From: Kryptolebias marmoratus
Taxonomy: Eukaryota; Chordata; Actinopteri; Cyprinodontiformes; Rivulidae
Direction: 5' to 3'
Length of the DNA: 64,000 bases
Assembly (NCBI RefSeq): GCF_001649575.2
Contig: NC_051446.1
Span: 23,314,306 to 23,378,305, forward strand
Each line of letters begins with the position of its first letter. Position 1 is the first letter of the stretch. The notes below the pieces were generated by a model that saw only the letters and a program-made list of their open reading frames with translations, was not told where the DNA came from and made no database searches. The translations under genes and the position numbers were made by a program. Shown piece after piece: positions 27,784 to 34,560 of the stretch.

Positions 27784-30700
27784 GGATCAAACGCCGTCAT
27801 TCAGATGATGTTTTTATTATTTTATGTTACTTTTAGCTTGCTTTTTGCCCCTTTTAGCTAGCCTTTAGCCATTTTTAGTTTCTCTTTGTCGTTTAGCTAT
27901 GTTTACTTTATGCTATGTTAACTTTTAGCTTACTTTTTACTACTTTTATCCAGCTTTTTGATACTTTTAGCTCTTGTTTAGCCACCTTTATCTAGTCTTT
28001 CACTACTTTTAGCTGGCTTTCTGCTAGAAAGCGGGTCAAAATCAAACATCTATAATCATATTGGCCTCATGGACGGCATTATTAATTTGTTATAAACTGT
28101 ATATGTTTCTACAGGCCCGGAGGATCAAACGCCGTCATTCAGATGATGTTTTTATTATCGCCCGCCGCCGAAGGCGAAGGCGGACCGGTAATCCTTCTGC
28201 ACTGAATGGGCTTTAATGAGGCTTTCTGCAGCAGCTTTGGTGGGCCACAGCGACAAGCAGGTCACATGACGGCGGCGCTCATCTACGCCCATATGAGGGC
28301 TTGAGTTTTCATTACAAACACACCTAACACCTCCAGGCCCGCGCGTAAAGAGCCACCAAGCTGCCTGTGCTTGTTTCCTTCAGTATCCACCCAAAAAAAA
28401 TCAGACATTGACATACGACCGAAGGCATTTAATCATATATTACGTCGTTATCTGGTTTAGGCACACTGAGTGATGAAAACAAGCCGTGTCTTGCAGCGTA
28501 CAGTTTCACAGGCGACCCAACGCAGCCTCAAAGTGGCGTCCTGCCAGACGCAGGCTATCGTTAACCCGTGAGCCGGTCCAGATAAAGTCCACCCTGGAAG
28601 CGGGAAAGGCGGCGTTGATGTTGGAGCAGACGGGAAGCCATGTCACTCAGGCGGCTACATTCAGATAAAGGTTCATTCAAAAACCCAGCAAGGAAACGTG
28701 CAACAAAAACCAAAACTCTGAGCTGAACTCGATTCAGAACTTCTCGTTTAAAATCTGGAGTATAAACCATGAAGTGGCAAAGAGCTGCAGAGGCCCTTCG
28801 ACCGCTCCACCCGCCTTTCCTTTTGTCCTCCAGCCGTGCCTCCTGGAGACCGCTGACATTTAAACACGCAGGATGAAGCCGCAGCTGAAACTCATCTTCA
28901 TTAGGGCGTCAGTCGGTTACACGTACGATAATTTCCTTGTTTGTACTGGGACAAGTCCAGGCCGCTAAACCGAATCAGTTTCACCTGAAAGATTAAACTG
29001 AAATCAAACTAATCCAATTGGCCGCAGTGTTGGAGCCTGAATGTTGTGTCAACAGTCACACGGTTGTTTTCCTGTTTATAGTTTCTTCTGTTTGTTTACT
29101 TTGAGCTTTTTTATATAATCAGAAACCGTGTGCTGTAACTTTTATTTCACTTTATTAACTCAAACTTCTCCACAGAAACACATTGAGATCTCATCACATC
29201 CTTTTAGCTTTTAGCCACTGTCTTCCTCCTTTTAGCTGCAGTTTTGCTACATTTAGCTTCAGCTACTGTTTTGCTAATTTTACCTTAAGGTATGGTTTTG
29301 CTACATTTGACTAGTTTACTTTAGCTTTTAGCTGCAGTTTTGCTAACTTTAGCTTCTACATACCGTTTAGCTCATTTAAGCTTTCAGCTATGGTTTGACT
29401 ACATTTATCTTTTAGCTACAGTTTGTTAATTGCAGCTTTAGCTTTTTAGCATTTAGCTACACTTCTGCTGGCTTTAGTCACCTGTTACTACTTCTAGCTT
29501 TTAGCTGGCTTTCTGCTACTTTTAGCTTTTACCCATCTTTTGACTACTTTAGGTTTTAGCTGGTATTTTGCTTCTTTGACCTTCCAGCTAACCATTTAGT
29601 ATGCTAGATTTAGCTTGCATTTGGTCACTTTTAGCTAACCTTTAGCCATTTTTAGTTTCTCTTTGTCGTTTAGCTATGTTAGCTTTATGCTATGTTAACT
29701 TTTAGCTTGCTTTTTGCCCCTTTTAGCTTTTAGTTAGTGTAACCTGTTAGTTACAGGCGCAGACGTGTCTCGATACGAGGTTAAACGGGTCCTTTTTTTA
29801 AATTAATGCACACAAACTAGCCCTGCACGAAGCAGCCCCCTTTATAAACACTACTGCTGCTGAAAATACAGGTGGCTGGAGCGAAGCCGAGCACGAGGAA
29901 CCTGTTAGTGTGGAGCCAGGCGGTTTCGCCTTGGCCTCAAAAATGAAATCTGAGAGTTCAGAAGCGTGTGGTGCAAGGTGGAGGAACACGCTGGAGGCTG
30001 CTGCCGCTGCCTTTGAAAGAGATTGGGTATTGTGCAACCGATGCCCTTTAAAGGGGGCTCTCCAAGAAGGATTTGTGCCTGAATGCTCTCATTCCTATCA
30101 GTTACTCAGTAGCTCGCCGAGCCGTTGCATTCTGGGTGTTTTCATATAAGAGCTCCACGCTCAATATTTCATGTGGCCGGCTTGTCGTGTTTGATGCGGC
30201 GCTCATAAAGCAGCAAAAAGCAACAAAGACGCATCGGTTCATGCATACATGTCACCCGGGGATCTGTTGGGCGGAAGGTTAGCTACACCATCAGGAAGGA
30301 TTTAATCTTTTTTCACCACGTTTCTTTTCGGGCTTTAAGCTCCCAATCCTGTGACACAGTAGCTCTCAAGCTCTTAATTACCTCGTGGTGCTCAGCTTCT
30401 ACGTTACTGTAACATTTGTCTGACAGTCACACTAATGTGATCCCACTTCACACGCAGAGAGAGAGAAAATAAATAAATCAACATTTCAAACGCAAGCCTG
30501 ATTATGAAATAAGAGCTGCAGCAAACTGAGAAACACGTCGGGTTTTAAACTTGGACTGAGCTGCAGCTGGAAGTCAGAATAAGTCTGAGAAGATTTAAAA
30601 CAGCAGAGCTGAAGCTCATTGTGTGAAGATGATTCAGCACAAAGTTCTGCTCCCTTCAGCTTTCTGCTCCCTTTAGCCTTTAGCTTTTTGCTTCCTTTAG

Positions 30701-33700
30701 CCTTTAGCTTTCTGCTTCCTTTAGCCTTTAGCTTTCTGCTCCCTTTAGCTTTCTGCTCCCTTTAGTCTTTAGCTTTCTGCTCCCTTTAGCCTTTAGCTTT
30801 CTGCTCCCTTTAGCCTTTAGCTTTCTGCTTCCTTTAGCCTTTAGCTTTCTGCTTCCTTTAGCCTTTAGCTTTCTGCTTCCTTTAGCCTTTAACTTTCTGC
30901 TTCCTTTAGCCTTTAGCTTTCTGCTTCCTTTAGCCTTTAACTTTCTGTTTCCTTTAACTTTCTGCTTCCTTTAGCCTTTAACTTTCTGTTTCCTTTAGTT
31001 TTCTGCTTCCTTTAGTCTTTAGCTTTCTGCTTCCTTTAGCCTTTAGCGTTCTGCTCCCTTTAGCCATTAGCATTCTGCTCCCTTTAGCCATTAGCATTCT
31101 GCTCCCTTTAGTCTGCTTCCTTTAGGCTTTCTGCTCCCTTTAGCTTTTAGCATAGACATGGTTTTAACAAAAGGGTCACCTATCTCCCCAACCTTTGACT
31201 CCATGACCTTGAAATCAATAGGAATCATCCTTGACCCATACCATAATACTTTCATCTTATGAGTAGATTAAATGTGTGTAAAACATCCTTGATTAAAACA
31301 CCTTTCATGTAAGTTATTCTAGCTGTCTCGGCTGATAAATGTAGATAAATTCAGTAAGAGGATCTTTTCCTATAAAAACAGAGAAGCTTTCATTTAAACC
31401 GTTTGTTTAGGAGCGCTGACAGGAAGCTGCCCGCTATTCCAGCGTCCTTGCCCATCTTTAGAGCTGCATGTCATGGAAGGATCTAATTATTTTGTTTACT
31501 TATGAGTGCCAGCACAAAAAGTTCATGTGGACACCACCCAGATGGGCCTGCATTCACTCCAACCTGTGTTGACAATAAACTGCTCACTGAGGAATACCTT
31601 CGTAACGTCCAATAAAAAACACATTTCCTTCCAATCCTGATCTGGATAAGCAGGAATCAAGCAAAGTAGATGTTGTTTAAAGCCCCTCAGATCGTAAATA
31701 GCTGATCTCAACTTCCTGCAGATTAGATCTCGGTCTCTGTTGAACATATTTAAAAGGGCTCACGGCGTTTCTGCCGACGTTGTGATGACGCACCTTCAGC
31801 TGCTGCTCCATCAACATTACGGAAGGGACCGTGTTTAGCCACCAACAGGAAGCTTTTCTCTTGAACCATCGGAGGGCTGGGGGTGGGGGGGGGTGATTTC
31901 AGCGAAGAAATGCCTCTGCAGCTGAGCCCCCTCTCGTTGAGGTTAACTTATCACAACAGTAACCATATCAGCAATGGCCACCTTTAAGCTTATTAGAAGT
32001 GATTAAGGAGCTTAACCGGACTTGTGCCTCGAGCAAAGAGATGAAAAAAGCACGCTTGTTTCCAAAATGACCACAGGAGCAGGCAGAAAAAAAGTCCCAC
32101 TCGTAGCAGAGCAGGTAGGAGTCTCGGAAAGGTGGATTCTTGGAGACCCCGGTTGTGATTCTGTCTCCCTGCTCTGAAAAGACACCCTTCATGAGATCTG
32201 ACCGGTGGGGCCTACAGCTCACCTCACCTCCATGTAATCCCTGAAGGTCTGTTCTTTAGCTCCTTCGGCTGAGTTTAAAAGCAAAAACTCGACCAAAGTG
32301 ACTTTTTTTTTTTGAGAATCGTTAAGAATGAGGAGGAACAACAGGCGAGGCCGCGCAGATAAGTCAGTGTTCGTGCCTCCGGAGGCTCAAATGGCTGCCA
32401 GACACGGACACTAATGCACGTCACATACAACGGCAAATGTTAAGGGTGGAGTTAAGGCTTAAACCTTTCAATCCACCACTGTGCTATCAAACCGTGTAAG
32501 CAAGAGTCGAGGCAGCTGTTGCTCAGGCTGTCGGGTGCCTGCATGCCAAACCCTGCGACCCACGCCGACACCTCCACACTTTTACAGCAGCCGCACGGCT
32601 CGCCTCGCCTCGCCTGGCCTGCCTGAGCTCATGTCGAACACGCGGACAAATACCTTACAGCTAAGCCAAACATGATCTAGGTCAGTGGTGTCAGGTCCTG
32701 GTCCTGGCCCTGGAGGGCCACCATCCTGCAGGTTTTAGATGTTTCCCCGTCAAGTCGCCCTTTAGTCGCTCGGTCATTCAAACCAGGCGTGCTGGAGCAC
32801 AGAAACACCTGAAACCTGCAGGATGGTGGCCCTCCGGGACCAGGACCGGACACCACCGAGCCAAGGAGACGGAATCATGACAAACGGCTCATCTGTCACA
32901 TTTAAATATTGATGACAGATCATCAGAGCTGAATATGAATGTCCTGACTCAGCTGTTGCACATAAGGCGAGCCATGGTTTCACTGGCTTTAACAGAGGGG
33001 GGGTTGTGGCATAAAGAGTGGTTAAGTTGGTGCTGATTGCTAACAGGATGGCCCGGGCCTCGACACGGCCGAACACAAGGTCGGCGAGGAATAACACGTT
33101 AGATCAGCTGCTCTGATGCCTGACCTGGATATAACAGTGTTCATATCACAGGAGATTCCTTCCTGCATCTTAATGCAGGGCTTTGGTTCAAACCAGAGAA
33201 AACGTGTGAGCTTAAGAAGCTAAAAGGCAGCAGAATGTTAGCTAAAAGCTAAAAGGCAGCAGAATGCTATGAAGAATGGAAGTTATAAACCAAAAGTTGT
33301 TGAAAAAGACAAAAACAGAACAAGCACGATGAAGCTGATTTCACAGAGAACAGTTTTTAAGGAACTAAGGAGATCCTAATGTGTTTCTTTGTAAAAAAAT
33401 AAAGTTAAATATTTGGAAAAGTAAAAAAAAAAAATAGAAGTGGGATCACTCATCTCCTGGATGAGCTGAAGGTTTTGATGCGTGAACAGCTAAAAAAGCA
33501 CTAAAACTGCAGCTGCATTTTACAAAAAGGATATAAAAGCTTGAACCAACCTGTAGCTCACACCAGGCCACCTCCACGGTGGTTTCTGTGTCCAGGCCCT
33601 TATAGACCGTCTTGAAGGACCCCCTCCCGATCTCTATGTTGAACTTCAGGTACCTTCCGTCCGGAGACGTCGCCACAGCTCTGGTCTCCACGTCCTCCTT

Positions 33701-34122
33701 CTCCTCCTGCTCCCACTGAGTCTCGAAGCTGATGCGAGACCGGACCTTGTTCTGCCTGCTGTGCAGCTCGTTGTCGGAGTCCGAGCTGGCCCCGGCGCAC
33801 CCGCGGGCGCGCCGGGGCCGCTCTCGGGGCCGGGAGCCGCTGGGGTGCCGCCGGGCTTCTCCTCCTCCTCCTCCTCCTCCGCGCGGGACTCGGTCAGCGT
33901 CAGGATGTTCTCCGCGGACCAGGACAGGGCTTTGGACAGGGCGCTGCTGTACAGAGGCGAGTCGATGTCCATGCTGATTTTCTGCAGCCCGTACGAGTTC
34001 CTGCGCGCGCCCAAACCGTGCGTCCTGAGCCCGGCGGGGACCCGGGACAGCCGCTCGTCCGTCATGTTCACGGAGAGGCCTGGGAACGCGAGTCCTGCTC
34101 TCTCGACCTGCGCATGAGACAT
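1706..34122 (-). CDS. wnk4: wnk4: WNK lysine-deficient serine/threonine kinase (5' 11 coding exons, 3' end outside window)
   Basis: Cytoplasmic kinase that phosphorylates SPAK/OSR1 to control cation-chloride cotransporters (family knowledge). The exons join to about 740 residues. Residues about 158-430 are the kinase domain. It shows the WNK hallmark: the catalytic lysine sits in the glycine loop (GRGSFK, K171) and a cysteine replaces it in strand 3 (VAWCEL, C188). [11 protein letters not shown] and the activation-loop [11 protein letters not shown] are intact. An OSR1_C-like autoinhibitory domain follows ([11 protein letters not shown] onward), then a basic helix, the acidic [10 protein letters not shown] motif (565-574), the conserved SDCETDG segment, and the start of a second OSR1_C-like domain ([17 protein letters not shown]). 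All introns are GT-AG. Exon 1 has an apparent one-base deletion; all other phases agree. The 3' third of the gene lies left of position 1. The paralogue assignment rests on the acidic motif, the C-terminal match and adjacency to vps25; wnk1, wnk2 or wnk3 are less likely. Confidence 0.9.
2050..2185 (-). CDS. wnk4: wnk4 coding exon 10
   Basis: Encodes [20 protein letters not shown], then a very basic [20 protein letters not shown]. Acceptor TTTGCAG, donor GTACAA. 136 nt, ends in phase 0. Corresponds to the mammalian WNK4 basic stretch before the second OSR1_C-like domain. Confidence 0.88.
2508..2531. repeat. (CA)n microsatellite
   Basis: About 12 CA dinucleotides in wnk4 intron 9. Confidence 0.9.
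2735..2910. repeat. Repeat B copy
   Basis: Starts with the terminal sequence GCATATCACCCGCTGCC. It shares GGCCATCTTGAATT, the GACTCCA block and the GATATTT...GACAGACAA tail with the other copies. In wnk4 intron 9. Confidence 0.6.
2991..3019. repeat. (CA)n microsatellite
   Basis: About 14 CA dinucleotides in wnk4 intron 9. Confidence 0.9.
3241..3314 (-). CDS. wnk4: wnk4 coding exon 9
   Basis: A short 74-nt exon reading [20 protein letters not shown] and SPVD, with the last Ser split with exon 10. It aligns with the mammalian WNK4 stretch that runs into DSYASDAASGLSD. Acceptor CCACAG, donor GTAAAA. Phases match both neighbours. Confidence 0.82.
3760..4185. repeat. Repeat B, two copies in wnk4 intron 8
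   Basis: CTCAGCTACTACCACACCAA at about 3778 and GGCAGACATCTTGAAT at about 4052, each followed by the ATTGAAATCCATCC...GAGATATTTTGCTAACAGACA tail. The second copy ends about 30 bp before wnk4 exon 8. Confidence 0.7.
4217..4350 (-). CDS. wnk4: wnk4 coding exon 8 (SDCETDG segment)
   Basis: After acceptor AAACAG it encodes [20 protein letters not shown] and ends ALRFPS before GTGAGC. SDCETDGxxSSSG is a conserved WNK segment after the acidic motif. 134 nt, ends in phase 0. Confidence 0.9.
5434..5805 (-). repeat. tRNA-derived SINE with (ATGG)n tail
   Basis: Read on the minus strand it begins GTGGCATAGTGGTTAGAGCT, a tRNA-like A box. GCAAGAAGGTTGCAGGATCT follows as a B-box-like stretch. The body is the familiar teleost one (GGGTTCCTCC, CCTGTGATGGACACG, CAGGGTGTC), and it ends AAAATGGATGGATGGATGG. 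In wnk4 intron 7. Confidence 0.75.
5895..6087 (-). repeat. Second tRNA-derived SINE
   Basis: On the minus strand GGCAGTGGCTCAGGAGGTAA forms an A box, and GCCGGTTCGAGCCCCC an almost perfect tRNA B box. GTGAAGTGCTTTGGTGTCC is a typical fish SINE body motif. Lies next to the preceding SINE in the same orientation. Confidence 0.65.
6436..6760 (-). CDS. wnk4: wnk4 coding exon 7 (basic helix and KLHL3-binding acidic motif)
   Basis: Starts [20 protein letters not shown] after TTTTGCAG and continues into a basic, coiled-coil-like [16 protein letters not shown] Ser/Pro/Ala-rich spacer follows, then [20 protein letters not shown]. The donor GTGAGC leaves one base that completes Ser with exon 8. 325 nt. 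Confidence 0.93.
6473..6502 (-). other. wnk4: WNK acidic motif [10 protein letters not shown] (KLHL3-CUL3 recognition site)
   Basis: Ten residues (565-574) identical to the acidic motif of mammalian WNK4. There, changes at the Glu, Asp and Gln positions block KLHL3-CUL3 ubiquitination and cause familial hyperkalaemic hypertension (established knowledge). Conservation implies the same turnover route in this fish. Confidence 0.9.
7560..7870 (+). repeat. Repeat A (AT-rich core plus GCTTTTAGC array), short copy
   Basis: CTTTATTTACAAATAAAT, TTCCCTCAAAAACGT and a short TTTTAGCTTTTAGCTACTG run, in the order seen in the longer copies. In wnk4 intron 6. Confidence 0.55.
8279..9195 (-). mobile_element. 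hAT-type element, 917 bp, with 8-bp target duplication
   Basis: The ends are imperfect terminal inverted repeats of about 40 bp, beginning CAGGGGTGTCAGACTCC on the left and CACAGGTGTCAAACTCC read from the right. They are flanked by perfect direct repeats CTTTAACC (8271-8278 and 9196-9203), the 8-bp size made by hAT transposases. It encloses a CGGBP1-like ORF and lies in wnk4 intron 6. There is no room for a transposase, so it is non-autonomous. Confidence 0.85.
8402..8836 (-). pseudogene. CGGBP1-like zinc-finger ORF inside the hAT element
   Basis: An uninterrupted 144-codon frame. Residues about 34-60 read [20 protein letters not shown] and HFVSAKH, the C2H2/BED-type finger of CGGBP1 and its hAT-derived relatives. 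The N-terminal [11 protein letters not shown] also fits. The rest of the CGGBP1 fold (C-terminal helices) is not evident, so this is a truncated or diverged copy. CGGBP1 is a DNA-binding protein domesticated from hAT elements (family knowledge). Activity is doubtful. Confidence 0.6.
9541..9760 (-). CDS. wnk4: wnk4 coding exon 6 (OSR1_C-like autoinhibitory domain)
   Basis: Encodes [51 protein letters not shown] and VAQEM. This is the first OSR1_C-like (PF2) domain right after the kinase, known in WNKs to be autoinhibitory and to bind RFxV/I peptides. 220 nt; donor GTAGGT. Confidence 0.95.
9875..9963 (-). CDS. wnk4: wnk4 coding exon 5 (end of kinase C-lobe)
   Basis: Encodes [20 protein letters not shown], then [10 protein letters not shown], matching the end of WNK kinase domains. 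Acceptor TTTAAAG, donor GTTGGG (weak). The 89 nt leave AG, which completes Arg with exon 6. Confidence 0.92.
10430..11130 (+). repeat. Repeat A copy: core then long GCTTTTAGC minisatellite
   Basis: The core at 10430-10610 (AATATTTAACTTTCTTC, TTCCTTCAAAAACATTGTTC, TTTGAAATCTGCTTC) runs into at least ten units of about 28 bp with TTTTAGCTTTTAGCT and TTCTGCCAC words. In wnk4 intron 4. Confidence 0.8.
11140..12640. other. Middle of wnk4 intron 4, nothing recognised
   Basis: No exon, RNA gene or known repeat is recognised between the two opposing repeat-A copies. Short open frames on both strands show no family resemblance. Confidence 0.5.
12650..13390 (-). repeat. Repeat A copy, reverse orientation
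   Basis: An array of GCTAAAAGCTAAAAGTATCA and AAAGGCTAGCTAAAA units (12650-13240) runs into the reverse core (AAAGAGAACAATGTTTCTG, AATATTTGTAAATAAAGTTA). It is an inverted partner of the copies at 10430 and 16880. Confidence 0.8.
13741..13898 (-). CDS. wnk4: wnk4 coding exon 4 (kinase C-lobe)
   Basis: Begins with [20 protein letters not shown] and ends at [12 protein letters not shown] before GTGAGT. It holds the APE motif and the C-lobe helices. The 158 nt complete Gly from exon 3 and end in phase 0. Confidence 0.95.
14505..15165. repeat. Duplicated block TTAGCATGTTGCTAC flanking a GC-rich insert
   Basis: About 90 bp with TAGTCTGTTAGCATGTTGCT and TAATTAGCAACAAT occurs at 14509-14600 and again, diverged, at 15059-15160. 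In between is CAGCCACTAGGGGGCAC, a motif common in fish repeats. In wnk4 intron 3; family unknown. Confidence 0.5.
16026..16246 (-). CDS. wnk4: wnk4 coding exon 3 (catalytic loop, activation loop)
   Basis: Encodes [20 protein letters not shown], the catalytic loop [10 protein letters not shown] (D287), the metal-binding DLG in place of DFG (306-308), and [14 protein letters not shown] with the activation-loop serines (S316, S320). Acceptor TTCAG, donor GTAGGT; 221 nt. Confidence 0.95.
16287..16461. mobile_element. hAT foldback MITE, 175 bp, with 8-bp target duplication
   Basis: A near-palindrome beginning CAGGGGTGTCCAATCCTGGT and ending ACCAGGACTGGACACCGCTG. Flanked by perfect GTCTAAAC repeats at 16279-16286 and 16462-16469. 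It fills much of the 402-bp wnk4 intron 2. Confidence 0.88.
16649..16821 (-). CDS. wnk4: wnk4 coding exon 2 (kinase N-lobe)
   Basis: Encodes [20 protein letters not shown], then [13 protein letters not shown], a lysine-rich turn, and [16 protein letters not shown]. Acceptor CTGCAG, donor GTGAGT. The 173 nt enter at phase 0 and leave two bases that complete Thr with exon 3. This is the alphaC helix to the hinge of the kinase. Confidence 0.93.
16880..17690 (+). repeat. Repeat A copy
   Basis: The core at 16880-17025 (AATTTACAAATATTTTCTCC, TTCTTCAATTTCTTCATAAA) is followed by a diverged TTTTAGCTTTTAGCTACC array to about 17690. Starts about 60 bp upstream of wnk4 exon 2. Confidence 0.78.
17878..17906. 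repeat. (GT)n then G14 tract
   Basis: About seven GT dinucleotides followed by 14 consecutive G in wnk4 intron 1. Confidence 0.85.
18000..19190. other. wnk4 intron 1 segment, nothing recognised
   Basis: No exon, RNA gene or known repeat is recognised. Overlapping open frames at 18816-19175 on both strands show no family resemblance. Confidence 0.5.
19200..19990 (-). repeat. Repeat A copy, reverse, with a homogeneous 26-27-bp array
   Basis: Units CAGCAGCTAGAAGCTAAAAG with TA(C/G)(G/A)AAA spacers repeat about nine times at 19300-19560. Looser GCTAAAAGTAG units follow, then the reverse core at 19805-19990 (AAAGAGAACTATGTTTTTCA, GTAAATAAAGTTAATTATTC, CATCTCCCGAAGGAGCTGAA). Confidence 0.8.
20370..20700. 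repeat. Possible dispersed repeat, family unknown
   Basis: Contains short inverted words (GGACGGTTCCACG and ATGGAACCGTCC) around CCTTTTCCATTACCC, and GGTTCC...CGTACTGG. It resembles GC-rich fish DNA-transposon ends, but no boundary or target duplication was found. Confidence 0.3.
21060..21700 (+). mobile_element. LINE 3' fragment (L2/CR1-like)
   Basis: One frame reads [16 protein letters not shown], resembling the C-terminus of L2-type reverse-transcriptase ORFs. It is followed by GGAGGTTTCTTCCTGTTAAA, GGGAGTCTTTCCTTCC and CACTGTCGCC, the conserved 3' region of a widespread fish LINE. 5' truncated and decayed. Confidence 0.6.
22328..22362. repeat. (GGA)n and G13 tract
   Basis: GGAGGAGGAGG repeats followed by 13 G; a candidate G-quadruplex on the plus strand, in wnk4 intron 1. 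Confidence 0.8.
22740..23335 (+). repeat. Repeat A copy
   Basis: The extended left core (AAAACATTCGGCTCATCCTG, GGAGATGGGTGG) is followed by ACTTTACTTACAAATA and a degenerate TTTTAGCT array. Confidence 0.7.
23340..25180. other. wnk4 intron 1 segment, nothing recognised apart from a G-rich patch
   Basis: No exon or RNA gene is recognised. The only notable sequence is the G-rich patch at 23908-23950. Confidence 0.5.
23908..23950. repeat. G-rich low-complexity with one undetermined base
   Basis: Runs of G broken by T and GT, with an N at 23926. The N shows a base-calling or assembly difficulty here. Confidence 0.9.
25180..25520 (+). repeat. Repeat A copy, short array
   Basis: AAAAACATTCAGCTCGTTTA, GGAGATGGGTG and GACTTTATTTACAAATACTT are followed by about five TTTTAGCT words. 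Confidence 0.7.
26292..26309. repeat. (CA)n microsatellite
   Basis: Nine CA dinucleotides. Confidence 0.85.
26595..26770. repeat. Repeat B copy (opposite orientation)
   Basis: GGCGGGCGATAATGT, GGAGTCGACCC, AAGATGGCCGCCACAG and GGCGTGGTAGTAGCTGAGAG, the reverse complements of the blocks seen elsewhere. Confidence 0.75.
27373..27783 (+). mobile_element. LINE 3' tail with (ATC)n end
   Basis: Holds TTCTTCATACTCCTTTTCAG and GTCTGAAATAAATTATTATC followed by about 12 ATC units, a layout typical of fish LINE 3' ends. It interrupts a sequence that is continuous in a nearby duplicate. Confidence 0.55.
27825..28028 (+). repeat. GCTTTTAGC-type array
   Basis: Contains CTTTTAGCTAGCCTTTAGCC and TTTCTCTTTGTCGTTTAGCT. 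The same words recur near 29640-29720 and, in part, near 23040. Confidence 0.65.
29080..29745 (+). repeat. Repeat A copy
   Basis: TAACTTTTATTTCACTTTAT, CTCCACAGAAACACATTGAG and GATCTC, then a long degenerate TTTTAGCTTTTAGCT array. Confidence 0.7.
30655..31150 (+). repeat. 24-bp tandem array CTTTAGCCTTTAGCTTTCTG
   Basis: About 20 units of CTTTAGCCTTTAGCTTTCTG plus CTTC or CTCC, more homogeneous than the other arrays, with some shortened units. In wnk4 intron 1. Confidence 0.9.
31150..32670. other. wnk4 intron 1 segment, nothing recognised
   Basis: Unique-looking intron sequence with no exon, RNA gene or known repeat recognised. Confidence 0.5.
32683..32865. mobile_element. hAT foldback MITE, degraded
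   Basis: CAGTGGTGTCAGGTCCTGGT and GGAGGGCCACCATCCTGCAG face CTGCAGGATGGTGGCCCTCC and GGACCAGGACCGGACACCAC. No exact 8-bp duplication remains. Confidence 0.7.
33215..33500 (-). repeat. Repeat A copy, reverse, short array
   Basis: Two GCTAAAAGGCAGCAGAATG units, then the reverse core (CAGAGAACAGTTTTTAAGGA, AATAAAGTTAAATATTTGG, CATCTCCTGGATGAGCTGAA). Ends about 50 bp from the wnk4 exon 1 donor. Confidence 0.7.
33551..34122 (-). CDS. wnk4: wnk4 coding exon 1 (N-terminus to kinase strand 3), frame break inside
   Basis: The start is taken at the ATG at 34122 ([10 protein letters not shown]); a second in-frame ATG (MTDERLSR) follows about 57 bases later and could be used instead. The exon encodes a low-complexity N-terminus with a poly-Glu run, then [20 protein letters not shown], the glycine loop and VAWCELQ, ending at a GT donor. 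The 572-nt length leaves the N-terminal frame one base out of step with the kinase frame. Both frames are open through the GC-rich stretch 33779-33840, so the break lies there, probably in the run of four C at 33790-33793. An assembly error is the likeliest cause. Confidence 0.88.
33779..33840 (-). other. wnk4: Apparent one-base frameshift zone in wnk4 exon 1
   Basis: The upstream frame reads [11 protein letters not shown] and would continue into arginine-rich nonsense. The frame that runs into the kinase reads [18 protein letters not shown] and resembles WNK proteins. One extra G on the coding strand would join the two. Confidence 0.75.
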
Positions 34123-34560
34123 TACTGAGGCAGATTCAGAGCTTTCCAGACTTGGATCCTAAACACGGAACCGGAGAGGACGAGAGAACGGCGTTAATGC
34201 AGCTGGCCAAAACATTCAGCATATTTCACATAACCTGCAGGAAAACATCACTTTTAACTTTACATAAAAGGTGAAAAAATAAGAACTCTCTACTGACTCG
34301 TGTGTGGAAGCATTTCCCGGGTGTCCTGAGTGCGTAAAGTCACCACATGACCGCTTCAGGTCCCGGTTAAAGCGCGTTGTTCCCTCTGCTTGCTCCTTCT
34401 CTTTGCTGACACTTAAAGACATAACCTCCTGTGAAAGGACGGAGTTGCCAATATCAACAAAGCTCCGGAGGGTTGTGCGTCCTGCACGCGCTCCGTGCGC
34501 GCTCCCCCGGCTCCGCCCCTCGGCGCTTTGACGCGCAGACAGATGGAGCTCTCACACTCG
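34123..34560 (-). promoter_or_regulatory. wnk4: wnk4 5' UTR and GC-rich promoter
   Basis: The sequence directly upstream of the wnk4 start is GC- and CpG-rich, with a CCGCCCC GC box at 34512-34518 and no TATA box close to the ATG. It fits a CpG-island promoter. The transcription start cannot be fixed from sequence. Confidence 0.45.

Larger units (their letters stand above)
27274..28155. repeat. Local direct duplication, one copy interrupted by a LINE tail
   Basis: The block with CTATAATCATATT(A/G)GCCTC and ATATGTTTCTACAGGCCCGG occurs at 27274-27372 and 28030-28122. In the second copy GGATCAAACGCCGTCATTC follows at once; in the first it resumes at 27784 after about 410 bp. Confidence 0.75.

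Noticed and set aside
31523..31747. 74-codon minus-strand ORF in wnk4 intron 1
   Set aside because: Looks protein-like in places but no domain, splice sites or neighbours support an exon; left unannotated.
33600..33800. 66-codon minus-strand ORF overlapping wnk4 exon 1
   Set aside because: It is the third frame across the GC-rich exon and lacks any family resemblance; the kinase frame explains the sequence.
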